Positions 35,326 to 44,786 of a DNA stretch of 64,000 nt are shown piece after piece. A program made the translations under genes and the position numbers. Positions within the stretch are counted from its first letter, which is position 1, and every line of letters starts with the position of its first letter. Source of the DNA: Ignavibacteriales bacterium (lineage in GTDB: Bacteria > Bacteroidota > Ignavibacteria > Ignavibacteriales > Ignavibacteriaceae). The notes beneath the pieces were generated by a model. That model did no database searches. It was given only the letters and a program-made list of their open reading frames with translations, and was not told the origin of the DNA. The stretch is taken from assembly GCA_003538625.1 (NCBI GenBank), contig DPRR01000014.1, forward strand, positions 62,001 through 126,000, given 5' to 3'.

Positions 35326-36744
35326 TTAATTTTGTATTAAATAATCATTTATGGCTTTTGCTGCTTTTCTTCCGGCTCCCATCGCTAATATTACTGTGGC
35401 GCCACCAGTAACAATATCACCACCGGCAAATACACCTTTTTTTGAGGTTGCCATTGTTTCATCATTGACGAGAATGTTACCCCATTTATTAAATTGAAGT
35501 TCAGGGGTAGTTTGTTGAATAATTGGATTAGATCCGTTTCCAATAGCGATTACGGCCATATCAATATCAAGTATATAATTTGAATTTTCTACGGGAACAG
35601 GTTTTCTTCTGCCGGAAGAATCGGGTTCGCCAAGTTCCATTTTTAACAACTCGACTCCGGTTAACCATCCCTGTGCATCGCCAATAAACTTTAAAGGATT
35701 TGAGAGCAGAATAAATTCAATACCTTCTTCTTTAGCATGATGTATCTCTTCTTTTCGGGCGGGCATTTCAATATCAGAACGACGATAAACAATGTATGCA
35801 TTTTTTGCACCGAGTCTTTTTGAAGTTCTAACCGCATCCATCGCTGTATTTCCACCGCCGAATACTGCAACATTTTTATCTTTAACATTAAAAACCGGAG
35901 TATCATAATCAGGGAACTTATATGCTTTCATCAAATTTACTCTGGTTAAAAATTCATTTGATGAATATACACCATTTAAATTTTCGCCTTCAATATTCAG
36001 AAAATATGGTAATCCTGCACCAACTGCTATAAATACAGCATCATAACCATTTTGCATTAATTCATCTATAGTATCTGTAAAGCCAATAACGGCATTTGTT
36101 TGAAAATCTACTCCGAGTTGTTTTAAAGATTCTATTTCAGTTTTTACAATGTCCTTTGGCAAACGGAATTCAGGAATTCCATAGATCAGCACACCGCCAA
36201 GTTCGTGCAGTGCTTCAAATACGGTTACATCATGACCCATCTGAATAAGATCACCTGCACAACTCAGTCCCGATGGACCGCTTCCAATAATTGCAACTTT
36301 TTTACCGGTTTTAGTTTTTATTTCCGGATTCCTTAATCCACCGTGCTCCCGCTCAAAATCTGCAACAAATCTTTCTAACCGACCAATTGCTATTGACTCG
36401 CCTTTTATCCCGACAACACATTGAGCTTCACATTGTTCTTCCTGAGGACAAACACGCCCACAAATTGCCGGAAGCATATTATCTTCTTTAATCTTTGAAG
36501 CAGCTCCAAGATAATCACCTGCTGCCACCAACGTAATAAAGTCTTTTATCTTAACTTCTACCGGACATCCCTCTATACAAACTGGTTTTGGACATTGGAG
36601 ACATCTTAGTGCTTCCATCTTAGCAAGTTCTTCAGTAAAACCTAAATTAACCTCCTTAAAATTTTTGCTTCTTTCAAAACCATCCTGCTCGGGCATCGGT
36701 TGTCTTGGTATTTTCATTCGTTCTTTTTTGCTAAGATCAGCCAT
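35326..36744 (-). CDS. nfnB: NADPH-dependent ferredoxin:NADP oxidoreductase large subunit NfnB (GltD-like)
   Basis: 472 aa. N-terminal cysteines CLQCPKPVCIEGCP and CGRVCPQEEQCEAQC supply two [4Fe-4S] clusters. The FAD motif VAIIGSGPSGLSCAG and NADP motif VAVFGGGNTAMDAV follow, ending AGGDIVTGGATVILAMGAGR. Length and motifs match both the small subunit of glutamate synthase (GltD) and NfnB. The next gene upstream encodes an NfnA-type partner and no GltB is present, so NfnB is preferred. NfnAB couples NADH-dependent ferredoxin oxidation to NADP reduction by electron bifurcation. It is the last gene of the maeB-nfnA-nfnB operon. Confidence 0.9.
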   Translation of the reverse strand: MADLSKKERMKIPRQPMPEQDGFERSKNFKEVNLGFTEELAKMEALRCLQCPKPVCIEGCPVEVKIKDFITLVAAGDYLGAASKIKEDNMLPAICGRVCPQEEQCEAQCVVGIKGESIAIGRLERFVADFEREHGGLRNPEIKTKTGKKVAIIGSGPSGLSCAGDLIQMGHDVTVFEALHELGGVLIYGIPEFRLPKDIVKTEIESLKQLGVDFQTNAVIGFTDTIDELMQNGYDAVFIAVGAGLPYFLNIEGENLNGVYSSNEFLTRVNLMKAYKFPDYDTPVFNVKDKNVAVFGGGNTAMDAVRTSKRLGAKNAYIVYRRSDIEMPARKEEIHHAKEEGIEFILLSNPLKFIGDAQGWLTGVELLKMELGEPDSSGRRKPVPVENSNYILDIDMAVIAIGNGSNPIIQQTTPELQFNKWGNILVNDETMATSKKGVFAGGDIVTGGATVILAMGAGRKAAKAINDYLIQN

Positions 36745-36781
36745 TAATATTTCTCCGTTTTTTTATCTAAAAATTGTTCGG

Positions 36782-37645
36782 TCAGATTTTTGAAAGTAAG
36801 CCTTCGTCAAAAGCTTTATCAAAGTGGCATAAATAGTTATGAAGTGATTCTGTTTCGTGTTCTCTGTAGGTTTTGTTTCTTCTCTCAAGTGTTTGAAAAT
36901 CAACCAGGTGTGCATCAAATTCAGGACCATCAACACAGACAAAGACTGTTTTGTTATCAACTATCGCTCTGCATCCACCACACATTCCGGTTCCATCAAC
37001 CATAACCGGATTTAAACTTACAACAGTTTTAATTCCATATGGTCGCGTTGTTTCTGCAACTGCTTTCATCATTGGAATAGGTCCAATTGCAAGTACAAAA
37101 TCTATTTTTGTACCATTGTCAATTAACTCTTTTAATTTTTGAGTAACAAAACCATGAAATCCATAACTTCCATCATCAGTTGTAGGATAAACTTCATTAC
37201 AAACTTGTCTAAGTTCGTCTTCAAGGATAACAAGGTCTTTGGTTCTTCCACCAATAATTGCGATTGTATGGTTACCTGCATTTTTTAAAGCAACAGCCGT
37301 TGGATATGCAATAGCAGTTCCAACACCCCCGCCAATGCTTACTGCCGTTCCAAAATTTTCTATATGTGATGCTTTACCTAATGGCCCGACCACATCTAAA
37401 ATAAAATCTCCTGCAACAAATGTGTTTAATTCTTTGGTAGTTTTTCCAATTCCCTGGACAATAATAGTAATTGTTCCATTAGTAATATCGGAATCAGCGA
37501 TGGTGAGAGGTATTCTCTCACCACCATCTTTTAACCTTATAATAACAAACTGACCGGCCTTACGTTTAGCTGCAATTTTGGGTGCTTCGATAACAAATCG
37601 TTTAATATTATCCGCAAGAAAATCTGCATTAATTATTTTGTACAT
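36782..37645 (-). CDS. nfnA: Ferredoxin:NADP oxidoreductase small subunit NfnA
   Basis: 287 aa. The FAD-binding domain (RKAGQFVIIRLKDGGERIPLTIAD) and NAD domain (AVSIGGGVGTAIAYPTAVAL) are those of sulfide-dehydrogenase/dihydroorotate-dehydrogenase electron-transfer subunits. The C-terminal CGGCRAIV plus a further Cys (FVCVDG) holds the [2Fe-2S] cluster. It is 37 bp upstream of nfnB and 35 bp downstream of the malic enzyme gene, all on the minus strand. Together with NfnB it forms an electron-bifurcating transhydrogenase. Confidence 0.9.
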   Translation of the reverse strand: MYKIINADFLADNIKRFVIEAPKIAAKRKAGQFVIIRLKDGGERIPLTIADSDITNGTITIIVQGIGKTTKELNTFVAGDFILDVVGPLGKASHIENFGTAVSIGGGVGTAIAYPTAVALKNAGNHTIAIIGGRTKDLVILEDELRQVCNEVYPTTDDGSYGFHGFVTQKLKELIDNGTKIDFVLAIGPIPMMKAVAETTRPYGIKTVVSLNPVMVDGTGMCGGCRAIVDNKTVFVCVDGPEFDAHLVDFQTLERRNKTYREHETESLHNYLCHFDKAFDEGLLSKI

Positions 37646-37680
37646 TTATTTCCTTTGACTGCATTTATCAAATTACCCGA

Positions 37681-39933
37681 TTATTTATTTTGATTTACTT
37701 CAACTACAGCAATTGCAGTCATATTGTATATATCATCTACGGTTGCGTCGCGTTGTAAAACGTGAACCGGTTTTCTCATTCCCATAAGAATAGGTCCGAT
37801 TACTGTTGCCTGCCCGATTCTTGCCATAAGTTTATAAGCTATGTTTGCCGAATTTAAATCAGGAAATACGAGAACATTGGCTCCGCCTTTTATTTTTGTA
37901 AAAGGGAAAGTTTTCTCTAATATTTCAGGAACAACTGCTGTATCAGCTTGCATTTCTCCGTCCACAATGAGGTCAGGTCTCTTAGATTTGACTATTTTAA
38001 CAGCCTCTTTAACCTTAAGTGATTCCGGATAATCAGCACTACCAAAATTACTGAATGAAAGCATTGCGATCTTTGGAACAACCTCAAAAGCTTTTACTGT
38101 CTCTGCTGCCGATATTGCAATTTCAGCTAATTGTTCAGCACTTGGATTAACGTTAACAGTACAATCCGTAAAAAAGTAAGTCTCTTTTTTTGCAATAACA
38201 ATATACAATCCAGAAACAATTTTAAATCCGTCCTTCACTCCAATACACTGCAATGCTGGTTTAATTGTATTAGGATAACTTGTTGTATATCCACTAATTA
38301 AGGCATCAGCTTCACCAACTTCCACCATCATAGAACCAAAATAATTTGGTGTGCGCATCAATTTTTTGGCATCCCATATAGTTGCACCTCTTCTTTGTCT
38401 CTTGCTGAAGAAAGATTCAGCATAAGCATCACATTTTTCACTATTAGCAGGATCAATTATCTGGAATTCATTAACATCATAACCGATTCGATCTATTTCG
38501 CTTTTGATAATATTTTCATTACCTAACAAAACAGGGTTAGCTACACCATCACTATAAACTGCGTGTGCTGCACGAATAATATTCTCCGCTTCACCTTCAG
38601 GATATACAACTTTTTTAGGATGCTTCATTGCTTTGTGAATCATCACTCTAATTATTTCTTTTGATAGGCCTAATCTTTCTTTCAATTTTTCTTCATATGC
38701 AACCCAATCCATTTCTTTTACTTTGGCTACTCCGGTTTCAATTGCGGCTTTTGCCACAGCCGGAGCAACGTACCATAAAACTCTGGGATCAAATGGTTTT
38801 GGAATTATATATTCTCTGCCGAATTCAAAATCTTCACCACCGTAAGCTTTCAGTACCATTTCAGGCACTTTTTCTTTTGCTAATCTGGCAAGCGCCAATG
38901 TAGCAGCCATTTTCATTTCATCATTTATGCTTGTTGCTCTAACATCTAAGGCACCACGAAAAATAAATGGGAATCCTAAAACATTATTTACCTGATTCGG
39001 AAAATCGCTTCTTCCGGTCGCCATAATCAAATCTTTTCTAACAGATACTGCATCATCATACATAATTTCCGGATCAGGATTTGCCATTGCAAAGATGATC
39101 GGATTCGGGGCCATCGTTTTAACCCATTCTTTATTTACAACGTTGCCAACTGAAAGTCCAATAAAAACATCTGCATCTTTAAACGCAGCTTCCAAAGATG
39201 GGAATCCTTTTTCCTGAGCGAATCCATCTTTGTACTTATTTAAATCTTTTCTATCCTTTGTAATGCATCCTTTGGAATCAAACATATAAATATTTTCTTT
39301 TTTGACTCCAGCACGTACATAATGTTTACAACAGGAAATTGCTGAGGCTCCCGCTCCATTAACAATAATTCTTACTTTATCTAATTGTTTCCCTGCAACT
39401 TCAACAGCGTTAATAAGCGCTGCACACGAGATAATCGCCGTACCGTGTTGATCGTCATGAAAAACGGGAATATTCATTGTTGCTTTAAGTGTTTCTTCAA
39501 TCTCAAAACATTCCGGAGCCTTAATATCTTCAAGATTTATTCCGCCAAAAGTTGGTTCCAGCATTTGTGTCATTCTAATTATTTCTTTTGGATCGTGAGA
39601 ATTGACCTCGATATCAAAGACATCGATATCAGCAAATCTTTTGAATAGAACTCCTTTTCCTTCCATAACAGGTTTTCCTGCTTCAGGACCTATATCACCT
39701 AAACCCAGTACCGCAGTGCCGTTTGAAATTACAGCAACCAGGTTTCCTTTTGCTGTATATTTATATACATCCTCAACGTTATTATGAATTTCACGGCAAG
39801 GTTCTGCAACACCGGGAGTGTAAGCCATTGAGAGATCTCTTGCTGTTAAACAAGGTTTTGTTGCTATTACTTCTATTTTACCTTTGCGTTCGCTGCTATG
39901 GTAATACAGAGCATCTTCTTTAGTCATTTTCAT
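37681..39933 (-). CDS. maeB: NADP-dependent malic enzyme (MaeB type, with phosphotransacetylase-like domain)
   Basis: 750 aa. The malic enzyme domain is about 1-430. It has LTARDLSMAYTPGVAEPC, the divalent-metal region AISNGTAVLGLGDIGPEAGKPVMEGK and NADP-binding VNGAGASAISCCKHYVRAG. It is fused to a phosphate acetyl/butyryltransferase-like domain (about 440-750; RVMIHKAMKHPKKVVYPEGE, TTSYPNTIKPALQ), which is regulatory in MaeB. It decarboxylates malate to pyruvate with NADPH production. It is the first gene of the operon with nfnAB, which fits joint NADPH control. AAGGAG precedes ATG 39933. Confidence 0.95.
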   Translation of the reverse strand: MKMTKEDALYYHSSERKGKIEVIATKPCLTARDLSMAYTPGVAEPCREIHNNVEDVYKYTAKGNLVAVISNGTAVLGLGDIGPEAGKPVMEGKGVLFKRFADIDVFDIEVNSHDPKEIIRMTQMLEPTFGGINLEDIKAPECFEIEETLKATMNIPVFHDDQHGTAIISCAALINAVEVAGKQLDKVRIIVNGAGASAISCCKHYVRAGVKKENIYMFDSKGCITKDRKDLNKYKDGFAQEKGFPSLEAAFKDADVFIGLSVGNVVNKEWVKTMAPNPIIFAMANPDPEIMYDDAVSVRKDLIMATGRSDFPNQVNNVLGFPFIFRGALDVRATSINDEMKMAATLALARLAKEKVPEMVLKAYGGEDFEFGREYIIPKPFDPRVLWYVAPAVAKAAIETGVAKVKEMDWVAYEEKLKERLGLSKEIIRVMIHKAMKHPKKVVYPEGEAENIIRAAHAVYSDGVANPVLLGNENIIKSEIDRIGYDVNEFQIIDPANSEKCDAYAESFFSKRQRRGATIWDAKKLMRTPNYFGSMMVEVGEADALISGYTTSYPNTIKPALQCIGVKDGFKIVSGLYIVIAKKETYFFTDCTVNVNPSAEQLAEIAISAAETVKAFEVVPKIAMLSFSNFGSADYPESLKVKEAVKIVKSKRPDLIVDGEMQADTAVVPEILEKTFPFTKIKGGANVLVFPDLNSANIAYKLMARIGQATVIGPILMGMRKPVHVLQRDATVDDIYNMTAIAVVEVNQNK

Positions 39934-40243
39934 TATTGACTCCTTTATAGAAGGATAATTGATAATTTGAAAATTGGTTAATTACTACTTTGTGATGATT
40001 GAATGGATTTTGAAAAATTGAGAAGGTATTGATTAAATAATATTCTGATAACTTTACATATGTTACCAATTTATTGCTTCCCGTAAAAAACTCTAAGTGG
40101 ATCAAAATATTCATCAAATTTGCGAAAAAAGGACACTTGAATTAATTAGTAAAAATTAATCTTACCAATATTTGTTGCTCCAAAATTAAGAAAATTTTAA
40201 TTGCTGTGCTACACAAAAATTTGATGATTGTTGAATTAAAACG
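39934..40243. other. Intergenic region, nothing recognised
   Basis: 310 bp between the malic enzyme gene and yhhQ. A short series of AATTGATAATTTGAAAATTGG-like words lies near 39955-39980. A minus-strand 65-codon frame (39920-40117) overlaps the maeB start and looks spurious. No terminator or RNA gene is seen. Confidence 0.5.
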
Positions 40244-41002
40244 CTATTTATTCATTGCTTCTGATTGAAGTTGTTCTGATAGTTCTTTTCCCAAATATTT
40301 ATCGATTATAGAATGCAGAATGTAAAGAGCTGGAGTTACGATTATAGCTATGATGAATTTGTAGATATAGTTTACAATTCCGATCACCAAAACTAGTTTC
40401 AAGTCCCATCCGGCACCAATGTAAAAAGCAATAAACAATACAACAAAACTATCAACTAACTGAGAAACTAAAGTTGATCCTGTTGCACGAAGCCAGATTT
40501 TGGATGAACCGGTAAAAGCTTTGAAGTAATGAAATACTGTCACATCTACCAGTTGTCCAACTAAAAACGCAGTAAGAGAGCCGATAATTATCCATAAACC
40601 CTGACCGAAAATAGTATTGAATGCCAGGTGCATATTTACTTTACCAAATGGTGTTACTCTTTCAACCCAAAATGAAGCCGGTGATAAATTCATTGCAAAG
40701 AAGACCATCAAAAATGCATAAGCAATTAAAATTGCTGCCGTAAACGAAAGAAATTTTACACCTTTCCTGCCGAAGTATTCGTTAATGATATCAGTCATAA
40801 CAAAGACGATTGGCCACAGTACAACCCCTGCAGTTAAATTAAACGATAGATTTTCAATTCCGAGGATTGTAAGATTTAATGGTTTAAATCCAAATGTAGA
40901 TTCTAATGAAAATATTTTGACACCGATAAATTCTGCAAGGATTGCGTTTGCGATAAAAAACGAACCAAGCAAATAGAAAAGGATTGATGATTTGTCTTTC
41001 AT
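40244..41002 (-). CDS. yhhQ: Queuosine precursor transporter (YhhQ/VUT family)
   Basis: 252 aa with about six hydrophobic segments. GSFFIANAILAEFIGVKIF, PIVFVMTDIINEYFGRKGVKFLSF and FLVGQLVDVTVFHYFK are the YhhQ/VUT signatures. YhhQ imports preQ0/preQ1 for queuosine modification of tRNA. No preQ1 riboswitch pattern is visible in the 100 bp upstream. The gene is separated from the upstream DUF6600 gene by a strong terminator, so it has its own promoter. Confidence 0.9.
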   Translation of the reverse strand: MKDKSSILFYLLGSFFIANAILAEFIGVKIFSLESTFGFKPLNLTILGIENLSFNLTAGVVLWPIVFVMTDIINEYFGRKGVKFLSFTAAILIAYAFLMVFFAMNLSPASFWVERVTPFGKVNMHLAFNTIFGQGLWIIIGSLTAFLVGQLVDVTVFHYFKAFTGSSKIWLRATGSTLVSQLVDSFVVLFIAFYIGAGWDLKLVLVIGIVNYIYKFIIAIIVTPALYILHSIIDKYLGKELSEQLQSEAMNK

Positions 41003-41050
41003 ACTTTTCTCAAATTTTTGCGGAAAATTATTCTAATTACAACTTAAAAC

Positions 41051-41085
41051 AAAAAAAAGGTTCCGGAAATTCCGGAACCTTTTTT
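41051..41085 (-). terminator. Rho-independent terminator of the DUF6600 gene
   Basis: A near-perfect palindrome (GGTTCCGGAA against TTCCGGAACC, two-nt loop) is flanked by A- and T-runs. It therefore works on the minus strand after 41107 and possibly in both directions. Confidence 0.88.
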
Positions 41086-41106
41086 ATAGAGAGAGTTGAA
41101 TTGAGG

Positions 41107-42519
41107 TTATCTTGTACGCGATCTATTGTTTTGATCATTACTTCGGGAATTCTGTTTAGTCTCAGTTTTGTTATTAGAACTATTTCTTTTTACTTCAGTA
41201 TTTCTATTAATATTTGAGTTCTGATTTCTCTGTTCAACTTTCTGAGTTTCTTGTCTTTGTTGAATTTTTCTGTCATTATTTTGTTTGAAAACTTCAGTAT
41301 TAGATTTCTGTTCTTCACGCTTTTGAATTGTCACATCATTTTTTCTATTTGACTCTTCATTCGCTTTTCTCTGAATCTGAACTTCTTCATTTCTTCTATT
41401 CTGCTCTGTTCTTTTGATCTCTTCAGTCCGCTTAATTTCTTCGTTCCTTCTTATCTGATCATTATTCCTTTTTTCAATTTCAGAGTTTCGTTTTTCTATA
41501 TCGTTTCTTTCCTGAAGTTTTCTATCGTTTTCCATCTTACGGCGATTGATATTATTATCTATTCTTTTCGAGTCATCAACACTTTCGCGTGTATTCAAAT
41601 TACTCATATTTTCTCTGGTTTCAACTTTCCTATTATCATCTATTTTTCTCGTATCACTTCTATCAATCGTTCTGTCTCGACCTAATTCAACTTTATCAAG
41701 ATTCAGGGAAGTTTTCCTATCGGTTCTTTCCATTTTAACATCTCTCAAATTATCTCGAGAAATATCATCCCGATTGGCAATATAAGTTCTGATTTCTTTA
41801 TTACGATTGTTTGAGTCTCTTTCTTTTGTTAGTTCTCTAGGATCATTTACGGTAACCAGATTTCTCTTTTCAATCATCCTTCCGCTTCTTTCTCTGATTC
41901 TATCATAATCGACACCGTTATTTCTAACTCTACCATCGTAATAAGAGTAATTGGTTCTCATCTTGGTTCTGCTGTGTACCCGGTACTTATATTTAGGTGC
42001 AACGTAATAATTGTACACATTATTATCACAGAAATGATTATACTGAACATAATTCCAGTAAGTGTATGGAACGTAATAGTCATAAGTATAGTGTATCCCG
42101 ATATTTACTGAGAATAATGCATAAGGAGATAAAGGAGCCCAGCCGATATAATCATCATCATATCTCCAATCAACCCATGCAGGTGCCCATTCATAATCAG
42201 GAATCCAAATCCAACCATAGTAATCATCGAAGTACCATCTTCCATAATGATAAACAACTTCACCAAAAGGTTCATATGAATTCCAGTACCATCCATAATC
42301 TGTGTATATCCATTGTCCCTGAGTATAAGGTGACCAGTTTCTTTTCATATGTGTAGGACGCCAAACCGGCGTACCGAAACCTATCTCAATCCAGGTTCCG
42401 TAAGGTGAGAGTGAAGTATAAAAATATCCTCCGACTCTTTTTGCATAGTTCGTGTTTGCATCAGCATTTACTGATAAACCGAGAACTATTAAGACTGCTG
42501 CGATTATTAACTTTTTCAT
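41107..42519 (-). CDS. DUF6600/YXWGXW-type exported protein with a long charged low-complexity tail
   Basis: 470 aa. A signal peptide (LIIAAVLIVLGLSVNADA) is followed by aromatic repeats (LSPYGTWIEIG, GRWYFDDYYGWIWIP, YEWAPAWVDWRYDDDYIGWAPLSP) of the DUF6600/YXWGXW kind, about residues 25-160. From about 215 to the C-terminus the sequence is almost entirely Arg, Asn, Lys, Glu, Asp, Gln, Thr and Ser. It has coiled-coil-like NxRRNEEIKRTEEIKRTEQ runs and is probably disordered or a long helix. Such proteins are exported, perhaps to the surface. The role is unknown. Confidence 0.83.
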   Translation of the reverse strand: MKKLIIAAVLIVLGLSVNADANTNYAKRVGGYFYTSLSPYGTWIEIGFGTPVWRPTHMKRNWSPYTQGQWIYTDYGWYWNSYEPFGEVVYHYGRWYFDDYYGWIWIPDYEWAPAWVDWRYDDDYIGWAPLSPYALFSVNIGIHYTYDYYVPYTYWNYVQYNHFCDNNVYNYYVAPKYKYRVHSRTKMRTNYSYYDGRVRNNGVDYDRIRERSGRMIEKRNLVTVNDPRELTKERDSNNRNKEIRTYIANRDDISRDNLRDVKMERTDRKTSLNLDKVELGRDRTIDRSDTRKIDDNRKVETRENMSNLNTRESVDDSKRIDNNINRRKMENDRKLQERNDIEKRNSEIEKRNNDQIRRNEEIKRTEEIKRTEQNRRNEEVQIQRKANEESNRKNDVTIQKREEQKSNTEVFKQNNDRKIQQRQETQKVEQRNQNSNINRNTEVKRNSSNNKTETKQNSRSNDQNNRSRTR

Positions 42520-42662
42520 GACATACTCCTTTGTGTCTTGCTTCTGTTAGCCAAGGTTTGTGCCATCAAAAAATTGTTATTTTGAGCTTAAAATTAGATA
42601 AGTCAGTAGAGATTGTACATTTAAGTAAACAGTAATGTATTTCAGATTAACAGAAAATTTGA

Positions 42663-43799
42663 TTAGCGTCTAATTTTTCGATCTTTCCAAACAAAATTGC
42701 CAAACATTCCCATAAAACCCGATACAAGAATGTATGGAATTTGAAGTGTCTCGGTTATAAAAAATGGTTTTATCATTTTTAAATCAAATAATAATCCTAT
42801 GCCTTTTTTAAGTACTGAATATTCAATCGATATTTTAACTAACACCGAAAAGAGAAATGTTAGAAAAAATTTTGCTGATAAAATAAACCCAAGTAAGGGC
42901 TGGATTATTAAAGACAAATAAAATAAAAATATAATTATAAGCTTTAGCAGAAGTAAATTATCACCATAGAAAAGTCCTTTGCTGGCCCAACGCTTCCGTT
43001 GATGATAAAAATCTTTTAGCGTTGGGTTAGTTGTTGTTAAAACAATTGCGTTTTTATCCAGCGCAAATTTAATCTTATAACCGGTATCACTATGAATCTT
43101 TTGCATAAGCAACTCATCATCACCAGAAGATAGACTCATTTGATATGTAAATCCGCCGACATCCAAAAACGCTTTTTTACGATAAGCTATATTTGCTGCA
43201 TTACAAATGATCGGTTTACCGGTTCCAATCAATCCTGCTCCTGTAATTACTAAACCGGCAAACTCAAGCCTCTGCATTTTACCGAAATAGTTTGAGGACT
43301 CAATGAATTCAACCGGACCTGAAATAAATCCGGTTTCACCATCCATAAACTTTAACAGATTTTTAAGCCAATCCTTTGAATGAATACAATCTGCATCCGT
43401 TGTAACAATTATTTCCCCTCTTGATTTTTCTATTCCAAATCTAATTGCTCTTTTTTTATGAGCATTAATTGAATACTCTTTCGGAACTGAAAAAACAGAT
43501 ACGTTTTCTTTCCTGATCGCGTGCTCCAATAGGTGCAATGAATTATCGGTTGAAGAATCATCTACAAAAATTATTTCATATTTACCGGGTGGATAATTCT
43601 GGTTTGATAGATTACTTAAGGTAGTTAAAATATTTTTAGCTTCATTTCTGAAAGGAACAATTATGGAAATAAATTCTGACGGGGTGTTATTTACTAAGGA
43701 TTGCGGGAGTTTATTCAATCCTAAATAAATTTTAATTAAAAAAAACCCGTAATAAAAAGCGAGAAGAAGAAAAATCGTTAAAAAAATGTTTTCAATCAT
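42663..43799 (-). CDS. Family 2 glycosyltransferase, membrane type
   Basis: 378 aa. One N-terminal and three or four C-terminal membrane segments flank a GT-A domain: ISIIVPFRNEAKNILTTL, FVDDSSTDNS, TTDADC (metal-binding DxD) and QRKRWASKG (the QxxRW processive motif). It probably transfers a sugar to a lipid or polymer on the cytoplasmic face. The start overlaps the flippase-like gene by 8 bp, so translation is coupled. It is the third gene of the radical-SAM/flippase/GT operon. Confidence 0.9.
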   Translation of the reverse strand: MIENIFLTIFLLLAFYYGFFLIKIYLGLNKLPQSLVNNTPSEFISIIVPFRNEAKNILTTLSNLSNQNYPPGKYEIIFVDDSSTDNSLHLLEHAIRKENVSVFSVPKEYSINAHKKRAIRFGIEKSRGEIIVTTDADCIHSKDWLKNLLKFMDGETGFISGPVEFIESSNYFGKMQRLEFAGLVITGAGLIGTGKPIICNAANIAYRKKAFLDVGGFTYQMSLSSGDDELLMQKIHSDTGYKIKFALDKNAIVLTTTNPTLKDFYHQRKRWASKGLFYGDNLLLLKLIIIFLFYLSLIIQPLLGFILSAKFFLTFLFSVLVKISIEYSVLKKGIGLLFDLKMIKPFFITETLQIPYILVSGFMGMFGNFVWKDRKIRR

Positions 43800-44784
43800 T
43801 ATTTTTTTTAAGCAGCAAAGCCAAACCGATTAAAGATGGGATTAATACATTTATCAAAAAAAGAAAGATTGAAGAATTAAATCCTGCCGGGGCGGATTCT
43901 CCAAATTGAGTTATAAAAAAAACTGATGCACCTTCTCTAATTCCCAACTCCCCTAATGAAACCGGTGGAATTATTGTTTTGGCAAACATCATCAGGTTGC
44001 CTGCCCAAAAGTAATTTAAAAATTGATTATGATTTGAAAATGCTCCGACCAGTAGAGCGTACTGCAGTAGAAAACAGAAATAAAATAGCCCGGATACCAC
44101 AAACATTTTGGTTGCATACTTTTTATCAAGCTTCCTGAATATTTTTATTTTTTCAAACAGCCAATGGAGTTTTATTGAATTTCTTAGTTTGGTAAATAAA
44201 ATATTATCCCAGAATTTATCATTAAACATTAAAAGCAGTAAAAAATAAAAAGCTACAAACAGAATAATAAATAAACCAGCAGTTAAGTAATTTGTAACGT
44301 GATAATAGTAGTGAAGAAAAATTATACTGGAAATCGAACCTAAAAATGCAACTATTATTAATAGAAATATTTTATCCACCAATGTTGCAAGCGTAACGCG
44401 TAAAACGGAATTATTTTTAAATACAATTGCCCGTCCAAAATATTCTCCAATTCTTGCAGGAGTAAATATGCCAGCAGAAAATCCATAAAAAAGTGAAAGC
44501 CAAATTTTTGAACTGTGATTTTCAAGTAAAATAACTTTTGCAGTAATTTTCCATTTATAATATTGTAAATAGATGTTGAGAACACTTAGCATTAGTGCGG
44601 CAGCAATAAGATAGAGATTTGCATTTTGAATAGCGGTTAATATTTCATCAAAATTAACACTAAGGATTAAATAGACTAACAATCCAATCGCGATAAAGAC
44701 TTTTGCAAAAATTAAGATAGTACTTTTATAATTTCGTATAAAAGTATTTTGATCAAAATAATTTTTTATCTCTTTAGTTGACAC
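43792..44784 (-). CDS. Flippase-like membrane protein (lysylphosphatidylglycerol synthase TM family, UPF0104)
   Basis: 330 aa with about eight hydrophobic segments. GFSAGIFTPARIGEYFGRAIVFK and the C-terminal TIIPPVSLGELGIREGASVFF are the LPG_synthase_TM/DUF-type signatures (the GP..GE.GiREG loop). Members flip or move lipid-linked molecules. MprF and AglD-type proteins have this domain. It sits between the radical-SAM gene (2 bp gap) and the GT2 gene (8-bp overlap), which suggests one pathway for making and moving a glycolipid. Confidence 0.88.
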   Translation of the reverse strand: MSTKEIKNYFDQNTFIRNYKSTILIFAKVFIAIGLLVYLILSVNFDEILTAIQNANLYLIAAALMLSVLNIYLQYYKWKITAKVILLENHSSKIWLSLFYGFSAGIFTPARIGEYFGRAIVFKNNSVLRVTLATLVDKIFLLIIVAFLGSISSIIFLHYYYHVTNYLTAGLFIILFVAFYFLLLLMFNDKFWDNILFTKLRNSIKLHWLFEKIKIFRKLDKKYATKMFVVSGLFYFCFLLQYALLVGAFSNHNQFLNYFWAGNLMMFAKTIIPPVSLGELGIREGASVFFITQFGESAPAGFNSSIFLFLINVLIPSLIGLALLLKKNND

Positions 44785-44786
44785 TT

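Noticed and set aside
39920..40117. 65-codon minus-strand frame overlapping the malic enzyme start
   Set aside because: It overlaps maeB in another frame and has no ribosome site or family resemblance.
40244..41050. preQ1 riboswitch in front of yhhQ
   Set aside because: The short leader lacks the conserved preQ1 aptamer bases and has no suitable hairpin.
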